Shown here: piece after piece, positions 29,354 to 37,280 of the stretch | How the letters are laid out: each line of letters begins with the position of its first letter | Numbering within the stretch: position 1 is the first letter of the stretch | Assembly: GCF_005870025.1 (NCBI RefSeq) | Contig: NZ_VATA01000001.1 | Span: 186,001-250,000 of the forward strand | DNA: 64,000 bases | Direction of reading: 5' to 3' | Origin: Poseidonocella sp. HB161398 | GTDB lineage: Bacteria > Pseudomonadota > Alphaproteobacteria > Rhodobacterales > Rhodobacteraceae | Made by a program: the position numbers and the translations under genes | The notes under the pieces: generated by a model | What the model was told of the DNA's origin: nothing | The model's input: the letters and a program-made list of their open reading frames with translations, nothing else | Database searches by the model: none

Positions 29354-30037
29354 TCACCGCCGCGTCAGCAGGCCGGAGAGCGCGCCTGTGGGCTTCCGCG
29401 CGCCCGAAAAATCGACGGCGGCCTCGATGTGCCGCAGATGCGTCCGCATCTCCGACTGGGCGGCCTGTGTGTCGCGGGCCTCGAGCGCGGCGACGATGCG
29501 GCGATGGTCCTCGGAGGCGCACTGGCTTTCGGTATCGCCGCCGTAGAGCCCGAGAATCAGCGAGCTGCGCATGGTCAGCTCTTCAAGGTACCGTTCCAGA
29601 ACCGAATTTTCGCCGAGCGCGGCGAGGATCAGGTGGAATTTCCGCGACAGCCGGATCGCCTCGGGACGGTTTCCAGAGGCGATTGCCCGGCCTTCCGCCT
29701 CGATATTTTCGTAAAGCGGCGCGAAATCGGGCAGGTTTTCAGACTGCGCAACATTTTCGCAGATGGTCAGCTCGATGGCCTGGCGCGCCTGGAACACGTC
29801 CCGCGCGCCCCGCTCGGAGGGGGTCACGACGAAGGCGCCGCGATTGGGGATGTGCTCCACCACCTGGTAGCCGGTCAGCGTGGCCAGCGCGCGGCGTACC
29901 TGCGTGCGGTTGCAGGAGAAAATCTCGCTCAGCGACTGCTCGCCCAGCTTGGTTCCGGCGCGCAGCTTCTGGTCCGCGATGGAGTCGAGGATGCTGTCCA
30001 CGATGATCTGTTCGGGCGTCGTCGTCATGCCCGGCAT
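29354..30037 (-). CDS. GntR-family regulator (FadR/FCD type)
   Basis: 227 aa (224 if the second ATG at 30028 is used; neither start has a strong ribosome binding site). The winged helix is at residues 10-75, with IADQKLRAGTKLGEQSLSEI and NRTQVRRALATLTGYQVVEH. The FCD effector domain spans 85-215, with metal ligands likely in RKFHLILA, SEDHRRIVAALEARD and MRTHLRHIE. It is a cytoplasmic repressor, most likely of the divergent racemase-permease genes. A FadR-type operator palindrome lies in the shared 119-bp promoter region. Confidence 0.92.
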   Translation of the reverse strand: MPGMTTTPEQIIVDSILDSIADQKLRAGTKLGEQSLSEIFSCNRTQVRRALATLTGYQVVEHIPNRGAFVVTPSERGARDVFQARQAIELTICENVAQSENLPDFAPLYENIEAEGRAIASGNRPEAIRLSRKFHLILAALGENSVLERYLEELTMRSSLILGLYGGDTESQCASEDHRRIVAALEARDTQAAQSEMRTHLRHIEAAVDFSGARKPTGALSGLLTRR

Positions 30038-30108
30038 TTAATCAGCCGTCCGAGGCTTTGCAACGGATCCTTCGCATCAAGTCCTGTTCGATAAAATCTG
30101 CAACTAGG

Positions 30109-30146
30109 ATTGTGAACAATTTGTGTTACCAAAAAATCAGAACACA
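30109..30146. promoter_or_regulatory. Candidate GntR operator and second inverted repeat
   Basis: ATTGTGAACAAT (30109-30120) is a perfect palindrome with a 2-bp centre and fits the FadR-subfamily pattern TnGT-ACnA. Just downstream, TGTGTT (30122-30127) is mirrored by AACACA (30141-30146). The stretch is unusually AT-rich for this genome and lies 10-48 bp before the racemase ATG. Confidence 0.65.
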
Positions 30147-30156
30147 TGGAGGCCCA

Positions 30157-30855
30157 ATGAAACTTCGCATCATCAACCCGAATTCCACCGAGGCCATGAC
30201 CCGCAAGATCGTCGCCTCCGCCCGCGCCGTCGCCGCGGCCCATGTCCGGATCGAAGGCCGCACGGCCATCGGCGCGCCCGCCAGCATCGAGGGCCATTTC
30301 GACGAGGTCATGTGCGCCCCGCATCTCCTGCGCGAGGTTGCCGAAGCCGAGGCCGACCGGGCCGACGCCATCGTCGTCGCCTGTTTCGACGACCCAGCGA
30401 TCGGCGCCTGCCGGGAGATTGCCTCCGGTCCGGTGATCGGGCTCTGCGAAGCGGGGATCAAGGCGGCCTCGATGATCGCGACGTCCTTCAGCGTGATCAC
30501 CACGCTGCCGCGCTCGGTCCCGGTGATCGAGGATCTGGTCCGCCGCTACGGGCTGGACCACCAGTGCCGCCGGGTCCGCGCCGCCGCCCTGCCGGTGCTC
30601 GCGCTCGAGGAGCCGGGCAGCAATGCGCGCGCCGTCATCGGGGCCGAGATCGCCCGTGCCATGGCGGAAGACCGCTGCGAGGCGATCGTGCTGGGATGCG
30701 CCGGGATGGCCGACCTCGCGCAGGAGCTCTCTGCCGAGTTCGGGCTGCCGGTGGTCGACGGCGTCGCCGCTGCCACGAAATTCGCCGAGGCGCTGGTGGG
30801 CGCCCGGCTGACGACCAGCAAGACAGGCGCCTACGCGGCGCCGCTGGCCAAGTAA
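30157..30855 (+). CDS. Hydantoin racemase-like Asp/Glu racemase family protein
   Basis: 232 aa starting MKLRIINPNSTEAMT, after a ggagg site. The paired catalytic cysteines are Cys76 in VVACFDDP and Cys181 in VLGCAGM, as in cofactor-independent hydantoin (or allantoin) racemases of this superfamily. The enzyme would interconvert the enantiomers of 5-substituted hydantoins in the cytoplasm. It is followed after 41 bp by an NCS1 permease, which imports such ring compounds, so a hydantoin/allantoin role is likely. The hydantoinase itself is not in the window. Regulation by the divergent GntR protein is inferred. Confidence 0.88.
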   Translation: MKLRIINPNSTEAMTRKIVASARAVAAAHVRIEGRTAIGAPASIEGHFDEVMCAPHLLREVAEAEADRADAIVVACFDDPAIGACREIASGPVIGLCEAGIKAASMIATSFSVITTLPRSVPVIEDLVRRYGLDHQCRRVRAAALPVLALEEPGSNARAVIGAEIARAMAEDRCEAIVLGCAGMADLAQELSAEFGLPVVDGVAAATKFAEALVGARLTTSKTGAYAAPLAK

Positions 30856-30896
30856 CGCCCCCACCGCAAGGACCCCACCCAACAGGAGAAACTGCA

Positions 30897-32270
30897 ATGA
30901 CCAATGCCGGAAACCCGGGCCCCGAGGGCCACGGGATCGAACATGACACCCTGGCGCCGCAGAAAGAGCGCATCATGGACCCCTGGTCCTACCTCTTCGC
31001 CTGGCTCGGCGGCTGCGTGTCGATCGGCACCTTCACCGTCGGTTCCGGCCTCGTGGGCACGCTGAACCTGCTGCAGGTGATCGTCGCCATCGCCATCGGC
31101 TGCCTCGTCATCGGCGTCGCCCTGGCCATCAACGGGCAGGCGGGGCACCGCTACGGCATTCCGATGATGGTGCAGGCCCGCACCTCCTTCGGCTTCCAGG
31201 GCAACAAGCTCCCGGCGCTGGTCCGGTCGGTCCCCGCCATCGTCTGGTTCGGCTTCCAGAGCTGGGTCGGGGCGGGCGCGCTGAACCTCGTCTCGGCCAC
31301 GATGTTCGGCTTCGACAGCATCGTGTTCTATTTCGTCGCCTTCCAGGTGCTGCAGATCGCCCTGTCGGTCTTCGGCTTCCACGGCATCAAGTGGGTCGAG
31401 AACATCGGCTCGGTCTTCATCATCGGCGCGCTGATCTACATGTTCGTTTCGGTCCTGAACCGCTACGGCGATGAAATCGGCACCAATCTCGTCTCGGCCG
31501 AAGGCACTTGGGGCGCGCCGTTCTGGGGGGCGACCATGCTCTTCATGGGCATCTACGCCACGATGATGCTCAACGTCTCGGACTATTCGCGCGAGCTGAA
31601 GGAAAGCACCGGGCCGTTCCGGCAGGTGATGATCTATGCCAACTCGATCCTGCCCGCGACGCTCTTCATGGGGATGATCGGCATCATGGTCTCCTCGGCG
31701 ACCGGCGTGGTAGACCCGATCGACGTCTTCGCCTCGGCGGTGGACAATCCCGTGCTGCTGGTCGTGACGCTGCTCTTCATCGCCTTCGCCCAGCTGACCA
31801 CCAACATCCTCAACAACGTGGTGCCGCCGGCCTACGCGCTGATGGACACGCTCGGCTGGTCCTTCCGCAAGTCGGCCATCGCGGTCGGCCTGCTGGCTTT
31901 CTGCACCTTCCCCTGGGAGCTGGTGAAGGATGAAAGCTCGGCCGGGCTCAACCTTTTCATCCAGACCTATTCCGCCTTTCTCGGCCCGATCTTCGCGGTG
32001 ATGGTGGTCGACTACTACGTGATCCGCGGGCAGCAGCTCGACATCGCGGCGCATTACGACGCGACCGGCCCCTATGCCGGGATCAACTGGGCGGGCGTCA
32101 TCGCCTCTGCCATCGGCGTGGCCGCGGCACTGACCTTCCCGTCGATCTCCTGGTATGCCAGCCTGATCCCGGCCGGCGCCAGCTACTGCCTGCTGATGCA
32201 GTACCTGCCCGCGGCACAGCGCTTCCGCCCCGAGGGCCCTGCCGCCGGCGCGCTGGTCTCCGCCGGATAG
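30897..32270 (+). CDS. NCS1-family nucleobase/hydantoin:cation symporter
   Basis: 457 aa with about twelve hydrophobic segments. Family marks include YLFAWLGGCVSIGTFTVGS, the nearby RYGIPMMVQARTSFGFQGN (NCS1 signature) and QSWVGAGALNL. The later TTNILNNVVPPAYALMDTLG with the following SFRKSAIAVGLL is also typical. The closest relatives by motif are cytosine/purine/allantoin permeases. The racemase next to it points to hydantoins or allantoin as substrate. The ribosome binding site is aggagaaactgca. Two strong hairpins follow the gene. It is an inner-membrane importer. Confidence 0.9.
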   Translation: MTNAGNPGPEGHGIEHDTLAPQKERIMDPWSYLFAWLGGCVSIGTFTVGSGLVGTLNLLQVIVAIAIGCLVIGVALAINGQAGHRYGIPMMVQARTSFGFQGNKLPALVRSVPAIVWFGFQSWVGAGALNLVSATMFGFDSIVFYFVAFQVLQIALSVFGFHGIKWVENIGSVFIIGALIYMFVSVLNRYGDEIGTNLVSAEGTWGAPFWGATMLFMGIYATMMLNVSDYSRELKESTGPFRQVMIYANSILPATLFMGMIGIMVSSATGVVDPIDVFASAVDNPVLLVVTLLFIAFAQLTTNILNNVVPPAYALMDTLGWSFRKSAIAVGLLAFCTFPWELVKDESSAGLNLFIQTYSAFLGPIFAVMVVDYYVIRGQQLDIAAHYDATGPYAGINWAGVIASAIGVAAALTFPSISWYASLIPAGASYCLLMQYLPAAQRFRPEGPAAGALVSAG

Positions 32271-32280
32271 GCGGCCGCCT

Positions 32281-32302
32281 CCCCGGAATTCACGCTCCGG
32301 GG
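32281..32302 (+). terminator. First hairpin after the permease gene
   Basis: CCCCGGA (32281-32287) pairs with TCCGGGG (32296-32302), 10 bp after the stop codon. No T-run follows, so it is probably an mRNA 3' stabiliser or part of a double terminator. Confidence 0.4.
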
Positions 32303-32324
32303 CGACCGGCACAGCACGCAAGAC

Positions 32325-32354
32325 CGGCCCGGCGGACCAGCCCGGGCCGTTTTT
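32325..32354 (+). terminator. Rho-independent terminator
   Basis: CGGCCCG (32325-32331) pairs with CGGGCCG (32343-32349), followed directly by TTTTT. It ends the racemase-permease unit. Confidence 0.8.
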
Positions 32355-32996
32355 CCGTCGCTGCACTGGACCGGCCCCGGCGGGCGGCCATCCCGGGGAC
32401 TGGCCCTGCGGCGGCGCCGGGGGATGCGGCGCCCTGGTGGCGCCCGTGATCCGGGCGCGCGCAGCGCCCTCCACTGCCGGTCCGGGGGGCCGGAGAGGCG
32501 CCGGGATGCCAAGGAAGCGGCGGGCACGATCCCGCCCGCCCGGCGGCCGCAAGAAGCGGCGGCAGTCCTGCCGGACCCTCCGGCCGCCGTGCCCTTCGGC
32601 ATTGCCTACCGCGGGCCGCGCCGCCTCCGGCCTCGGCGCCATGGAGCCGCGCCGCAATCAGCGCCGGGGTCCGGCCACGGCCGCTCCGAAGCGCCCGCCC
32701 CGCGGCGCGGTCTCCGCGATCCCGCCACGGAACATCCTCCCGGCGTGGAGGCAACCGCAGCGCCGGACAGTTGGCCAGCGCTGCATTTCGCCGGGGCCGG
32801 GGCGTCATCGGCGGCGGTGCAAGACCCGTCGGCAATCCGCTTCTGGTATTGCGCCATGCCTCGGGTGGATGTCGCCCGGCCGACATGGCCGCATGAGGAT
32901 TGCGCATGCCAGCGGCGCGGCAGGGCGGGGCTAGGCTCGGAGCAGGATGAAACCGCCGCGGCCTCCGGGCCCGGCCGGACCCGACAGGAGCCGAGC
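32355..32996. other. Leader region of the T6SS plus-strand arm
   Basis: 642 bp with no readable gene. It must contain the promoter of tssA and the following genes. I looked for a sigma-54 (GG-N10-GC) promoter near 32,886-32,903 and found the spacing wrong by 3 bp. Just before tssA there is an aggag ribosome binding site. Confidence 0.45.
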
Positions 32997-33992
32997 ATGC
33001 GCGACGATGCCAGCGTGATCCAGGTCGAGCCCATTGCGGGCGGGGCGCCCTGCGGCGAGGCGCTGGATTACGACCTCGAATTCCTCGATCTCGAGATCCT
33101 CGCCCGCGGCCAGCCCGCGCGCCGGACCGGCGACAGCGTCGCGCCGGGGGAGGGGCCGGACTGGGGCGCGGTCTGGGAGCTGGGCAGCCGCCTGGCGCTG
33201 CGCGCCCATGACCTGCGGCTGGAGCTGATGCTGGCCCGGGCCGCGCTGGCCCGCGAGGGCGCCGCCGCGCTGGCGCTGCGGCTGGAGCGGGTCGCCGCGC
33301 TGGCCGCCGCCCACTGGCCCGGGCTCCATCCCTGTCCCGAGGAGGAGGACGAGGACGAGACCGTGCGGCTCAACGCCCTTGCCGAATTCGCCGATCCCGG
33401 CGGGCTGCTGGGCGATCTGCGCGGGCTGGTGCTGGTCTCGTCGCGGCGCGCGGGCAGCTTCTGCTACCGCGACTGGCATGCCGCGCGCTACGAGGACAGC
33501 CCGGAGCATGACACGGGCCAGATCGCCGCCGCGCTGGCCGAGGCGCCTGCCGCCGAACATGACGCACTCTGGGCGGGGCTGGCGGCCTGCAGCGCCGCGG
33601 TGGCCGCGATCGACGCCGCGGTCCGCGCGCAGGTGCCGCCGCAGGACATGCCGCAGCTGCTGCCGCTGGAGACGCTGCTGGCCGGGATGGCCGAGCTGCT
33701 GGAACCCTATCTGAGCGCCCCGCCGGAGGCGGCACCGGCTGAGGCGCCTGCGCGCGCCGGCCGCGGCGCGCCGGGCAGCCGCGAGGAGGTGGTCGAGATG
33801 CTCGACCGCATCTGCCGCTGGTACCGGCTGAACGAGCCCGCGAGCCCGGTCCCCGCGCTGCTGGAGCGCGCCCGGCAGATGGTCTCGAAGGATTTCCTGG
33901 CGCTGCTGCAGGACCTCGCGCCTGCCGGCGCCGACGAGTTCCGGCATCTCGCCGGGCTCCGCCCGCCCGCCGCCGATGGCGCGGAGGGATGA
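32997..33992 (+). CDS. tssA: T6SS protein TssA
   Basis: 331 aa starting MRDDASVIQVEPIAGGAPCG. The ImpA_N domain occupies the first about 110 residues (PIAGGAPCGEALDYDLEF, GPDWGAVWELGSRLALR, CPEEEDEDETVRLNALAEFA). A variable middle and a short C-terminal domain follow (REEVVEMLDRICRWYRLNEPA with SPVPALLERARQMV). TssA caps the growing tail and helps assemble the sheath-tube on the baseplate. The short form here matches the TssA class with a C-terminal dodecamerising domain. First gene of the plus-strand arm, 34 bp before tssB. Confidence 0.93.
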   Translation: MRDDASVIQVEPIAGGAPCGEALDYDLEFLDLEILARGQPARRTGDSVAPGEGPDWGAVWELGSRLALRAHDLRLELMLARAALAREGAAALALRLERVAALAAAHWPGLHPCPEEEDEDETVRLNALAEFADPGGLLGDLRGLVLVSSRRAGSFCYRDWHAARYEDSPEHDTGQIAAALAEAPAAEHDALWAGLAACSAAVAAIDAAVRAQVPPQDMPQLLPLETLLAGMAELLEPYLSAPPEAAPAEAPARAGRGAPGSREEVVEMLDRICRWYRLNEPASPVPALLERARQMVSKDFLALLQDLAPAGADEFRHLAGLRPPAADGAEG

Positions 33993-34026
33993 CCGGCCCA
34001 ACCGCAACCTGACGAGGAGCATGCCC

Positions 34027-34575
34027 ATGGCCAAGCAGAGCAGCCAGAAGTTCATCGCCCGCAACCGCGCGCCGCGGGTGCATATCGAATATGAGGTGGA
34101 AACCTACGGCGCGCAGCAGAAGGTGGAATTGCCCTTCGTGATGGGCGTCCTGTCCGACCTTGCCGGGCGCTCGCACGACCTGCTGCCCGATCTCGCGCAG
34201 CGCGACATGGCCGAGATCGACATCGACACTTTCGACGACCGCATGCGGGCGCTGAAGCCGCGGGTGGCGATGCAGGTGAAGAACACGCTGACCGGCGAGG
34301 AGACGCTGCCGGTCGACCTGACCTTCGAGAGCATCGAGGATTTCTCGCCCGCGGCGGTGGCGCGCAAGGTCGACAGCCTGTCGCGTCTGCTGTCGGCGCG
34401 CAGCCAGCTGGCGAACCTGCTGACCTACATGGACGGCAAGAGCGCGGCCGAGACGCTGGTGGCCGGGCTCCTGGCCGATCCCGAGCTCCTGCGGCTGCTG
34501 ACCCAGGACCCCGCCGCCGCCCCGGCCGATGGCCGCGAGGAAGGTGACGCATCGGAAACGGAGCAGAGCGCATGA
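34027..34575 (+). CDS. tssB: T6SS sheath small subunit TssB (VipA)
   Basis: 182 aa starting MAKQSSQKFIARNRAPRVHI. ATG 34027 was preferred to the in-frame ATG 34021 because it leaves 8 nt between gagga and the start. Conserved stretches include VELPFVMGVLSDLAGRSHD and FDDRMRALKPRVAMQVKNTL. TssB forms the contractile sheath together with TssC, and its C-terminal helix is the ClpV recognition site in many systems. The stop overlaps the tssC start (ATGA). Confidence 0.96.
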   Translation: MAKQSSQKFIARNRAPRVHIEYEVETYGAQQKVELPFVMGVLSDLAGRSHDLLPDLAQRDMAEIDIDTFDDRMRALKPRVAMQVKNTLTGEETLPVDLTFESIEDFSPAAVARKVDSLSRLLSARSQLANLLTYMDGKSAAETLVAGLLADPELLRLLTQDPAAAPADGREEGDASETEQSA

Positions 34576-36077
34576 CCCAGTTCGATCCCGTCCCCGAGGC
34601 TGCCATGGCCGGCCTGCCGGTGCTTCCCGCCGAACGCGGCGAGCTGGAGCTGCTGCTGCACCGCGAGTTCCGCTCGCGCAGCGAAGAGACCCGCAGTTCC
34701 GTCGACGCGGCGGTGCGCACGCTGGCGCGCGCCGCGCTGGAGGACCAGTCGCTGATCCGCGAGGAGGTGATCCCGACCATCGAGGCGATGATCGCCGCGA
34801 TCGACGCCAAGCTGTCGGCGCAGATCAACGAGATCATCCATCACGAGGAGTTCCAGCGGCTGGAGGCCGCCTGGCGCGGACTGCACCATCTCGTCTACAA
34901 CACCGAGTCCGACGAGACGATGAAGATCCGCGTCCTGCCGGTCACCAAGAAGGAGCTGTCGCGCGTCCTGCGCAAGTTCAAGGGCGTGGCCTGGGACCAG
35001 AGCCCGCTGTTCCGCAAGCTCTACGAGGAGGAGTACGGCCAGCTCGGCGGCGAGCCCTATGGCTGCCTGATCGGCGACTTCCATTTCGACCACACGCCGG
35101 TCGACGTCGAGCTGCTGGCCAATGTCTCGAAGGTGGCGGCGGCGGCGCATGCGCCCTTCATCGCGGCGGCGGCGCCGCGGCTGATGCACATGGACGACTG
35201 GCAGGAGATCGCCAATCCGCGCGACCTGACCAAGCTGTTCCAGACGCCCGAGCATGCCGCCTGGAACGCGCTGCGCGACAGCGAGGACTCGCGCTATCTG
35301 GCGCTGACCCTGCCGCGCTTCCTCGGCCGGATGCCCTGGGGGGCCGAGACCAATCCGGTCGATGCCTTCGATTTCGAGGAGGTGGTCGATGGCGGCGACA
35401 GCAGCCGCTACCTGTGGTGCAACGCGGCCTATGCGATGGGCGTGAACATCAACCAGTCCTTCAAGCGGCACGGCTGGCTGTCGCGCATCCGCGGGGTGGA
35501 ATCCGGCGGGCTGGTGGAGAACCTGCCGGTGCATGCCTTTCCCACCGATGACGGCGGCATCGACGTCAAGTGCCCGACCGAGACCGCGGTCAGCGACCGC
35601 CGCGAGGCGGAGCTGTCCAAGGCCGGGCTGATGCCGCTGCTGCACCGCAAGAACACCGGCTACGGCGTCTTCATCGGCGCCCAGACGCTGAACCGCCCGG
35701 CCGTCTACGAGGATCCGGCCGCCACCGCGAATGCCGAGCTGAGCGCCCGGCTGCCCTATATCTTCGCCTCCAGCCGCTTCGCGCATTACCTCAAATGCAT
35801 GGTCCGCGACAAGATCGGCTCCTTCCGCGAGCGCCACGAGGTCGAGGAATGGCTCAACGGCTGGATCCAGCAGTACATCCATCCCTCGCCCAGCCTCGCC
35901 AGCGAGGACGGCAAGGCCGGCAAGCCGCTGGCGGCCGGCCATGTCGAGGTCGAGGACGAGCCCGACAATCCGGGCTACTACCGCGCGCGCTTCTTCCTGC
36001 GCCCGCATTACCAGCTCGAGGGGCTCAGCGTGTCGCTCCGGCTGGTCTCCCGGCTGCCCTCGGCGGCCGGAGAGTAG
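34572..36077 (+). CDS. tssC: T6SS sheath large subunit TssC (VipB)
   Basis: 501 aa. Family hallmarks run throughout: AWRGLHHLVYNTESDETMKI, YGCLIGDFHFDHTPVDVELL, the ARFLGRMPWG-like LPRFLGRMPWGAETNPVDAF and FEEVVDGGDSSRYLWCNAAY. The C-terminal ARFFLRPHYQLEGLSVSLRL completes it. The length is typical. The start overlaps tssB (ATGA), giving equal expression of the two sheath subunits. Cytoplasmic, it contracts to drive the Hcp tube. Confidence 0.97.
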   Translation: MTQFDPVPEAAMAGLPVLPAERGELELLLHREFRSRSEETRSSVDAAVRTLARAALEDQSLIREEVIPTIEAMIAAIDAKLSAQINEIIHHEEFQRLEAAWRGLHHLVYNTESDETMKIRVLPVTKKELSRVLRKFKGVAWDQSPLFRKLYEEEYGQLGGEPYGCLIGDFHFDHTPVDVELLANVSKVAAAAHAPFIAAAAPRLMHMDDWQEIANPRDLTKLFQTPEHAAWNALRDSEDSRYLALTLPRFLGRMPWGAETNPVDAFDFEEVVDGGDSSRYLWCNAAYAMGVNINQSFKRHGWLSRIRGVESGGLVENLPVHAFPTDDGGIDVKCPTETAVSDRREAELSKAGLMPLLHRKNTGYGVFIGAQTLNRPAVYEDPAATANAELSARLPYIFASSRFAHYLKCMVRDKIGSFRERHEVEEWLNGWIQQYIHPSPSLASEDGKAGKPLAAGHVEVEDEPDNPGYYRARFFLRPHYQLEGLSVSLRLVSRLPSAAGE

Positions 36078-36143
36078 GGCTGCGGCCCGTTCCCGGCCAC
36101 AGCGACGACCCACATCCATGCATTCCGAAAGGCGGAGTAGAGA

Positions 36144-36674
36144 ATGGCACACGACGCGTATCTGTTCTTTCCAAGCGCAGTCCAGGGCGTATGGCCCCGG
36201 GGCGAGGCGCAGGTCGGCAACGACCGCGGCGCAATCATGCTGACCGACCAATGGGGCTTCGCCCTGGAGAACAAGCTGAATATCGGGCCCCAGACCATGG
36301 GCGCGGGCGCGGGCAAGGCGGAATTCGAGGCCTTCACGATCAAGAAGCAGATCGACAGCGCCTCCTCGCACCTGCTCGAGGCCTGCGGCCGGGTCTGCCA
36401 CTTCAACAATGTCCAGCTCAAGCTGCGCAAGTCCACCGGCAGCAGCAACGGCAAGCTGAACAACTACCTGACCTGGACCTTCCACATGCTCGCGGTCGAG
36501 AAGGTCGAATGGACCTATGGCGATCCGGCGCCGGAGGAGACGATCACCTTCAAGTTCGGCGTCTGCAAGATCGAGTACCAGAAGCAGGATGACTACGGCA
36601 ACCTGACCCAGGCGGGCCTGTCGGCCTGGAACCAGGTCGACAACAACAACAGCGAGACCATCGGCGCCCGCTGA
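36144..36674 (+). CDS. hcp: T6SS tube protein Hcp (TssD)
   Basis: 176 aa, the usual Hcp length. It starts MAHDAYLFFPSAVQGVWPRG and has the family strands DSASSHLLEACGRVCHFNNV, TWTFHMLAVEKVEWTYGD and TITFKFGVCKIEYQKQD. Hexameric rings stack into the inner tube that is expelled. The gene has its own gcggag ribosome binding site, a 66-bp leader and a strong hairpin just behind its stop, fitting much higher expression than its neighbours. No effector extension is present. Confidence 0.95.
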   Translation: MAHDAYLFFPSAVQGVWPRGEAQVGNDRGAIMLTDQWGFALENKLNIGPQTMGAGAGKAEFEAFTIKKQIDSASSHLLEACGRVCHFNNVQLKLRKSTGSSNGKLNNYLTWTFHMLAVEKVEWTYGDPAPEETITFKFGVCKIEYQKQDDYGNLTQAGLSAWNQVDNNNSETIGAR

Positions 36675-36685
36675 GCGCGCCGCGC

Positions 36686-36712
36686 GCGGGGATCCGGAGC
36701 GCGGATCCCCGC
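36686..36712 (+). terminator. Strong hairpin between hcp and tssE
   Basis: Perfect 10-bp stem GCGGGGATCC (36686-36695) / GGATCCCCGC (36703-36712), 7-nt loop, 11 bp after the hcp stop. No T-run follows. It probably stabilises hcp mRNA or partly terminates transcription to keep downstream genes low. Confidence 0.6.
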
Positions 36713-36746
36713 AGCGGCCTTCCCGCATCCCAGACGGAGTGATCCC

Positions 36747-37280
36747 ATGACCCGGAGCCCCGCAGACGCCATGCCGATGCCCTCGCTGCTCGACCGGCTG
36801 ACCGATGACGCGCCGCTTCTGCGCGAGGACCCGCGCGGCCGCCCGGGAGGCGGCCCCGCAGGCGGACCGCCAGGCGGACTGGCCGGGCTGAAGCGCGCGA
36901 TCCTGCGCGACATCTCCTGGCTGCTGAACACCGCCGCGCTGGAGCGCAGCGCCGACCTCTCGGCCTGTCCCCATGTCGCGGCCAGCTGCCTGAACTACGG
37001 CGCGCCCTCGCTCTATGGCCGCGAGCGCGAGGGGCTCGACCTCTACCGGCTGCAGGAGGAGATCGCGGACGCGCTGCGGCGCTTCGAGCCGCGGCTGGCG
37101 CCCGGCAGCCTCCTGGTGAGCGGCTGGGAGAGCGGCGAGGCCGGGGCGGCGATCTGCCTGCGCATCGAGGCCGAGCTGCGGGTCGAGCCGATGCCGGTGC
37201 GGATGGTGATGCGCACCGAGATAGACCCGGACAGCCCGGCCATCCGCGTCGTAGAGGCGCGCGGGGAAGGCCGGCCATGA
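36747..37280 (+). CDS. tssE: T6SS baseplate protein TssE (gp25-like)
   Basis: 177 aa. The gp25 fold is recognisable from LKRAILRDISWLLNTAALER, SCLNYGAPSLYG and the C-terminal strands (VSGWESGEAGAAICLRIEAE). It forms part of the baseplate wedge. Residues about 30-46 form a Gly/Pro-rich insert (RPGGGPAGGPPGG) not usual in this small protein. The stop overlaps the tssF start (ATGA). Confidence 0.93.
   Translation: MTRSPADAMPMPSLLDRLTDDAPLLREDPRGRPGGGPAGGPPGGLAGLKRAILRDISWLLNTAALERSADLSACPHVAASCLNYGAPSLYGREREGLDLYRLQEEIADALRRFEPRLAPGSLLVSGWESGEAGAAICLRIEAELRVEPMPVRMVMRTEIDPDSPAIRVVEARGEGRP

Noticed and set aside
32880-32910. Possible sigma-54 promoter before tssA (TGGCC ... TTGC)
   Set aside because: The distance between the GG and GC elements is 15 bp instead of the required 12 bp, so it does not fit the -24/-12 pattern.
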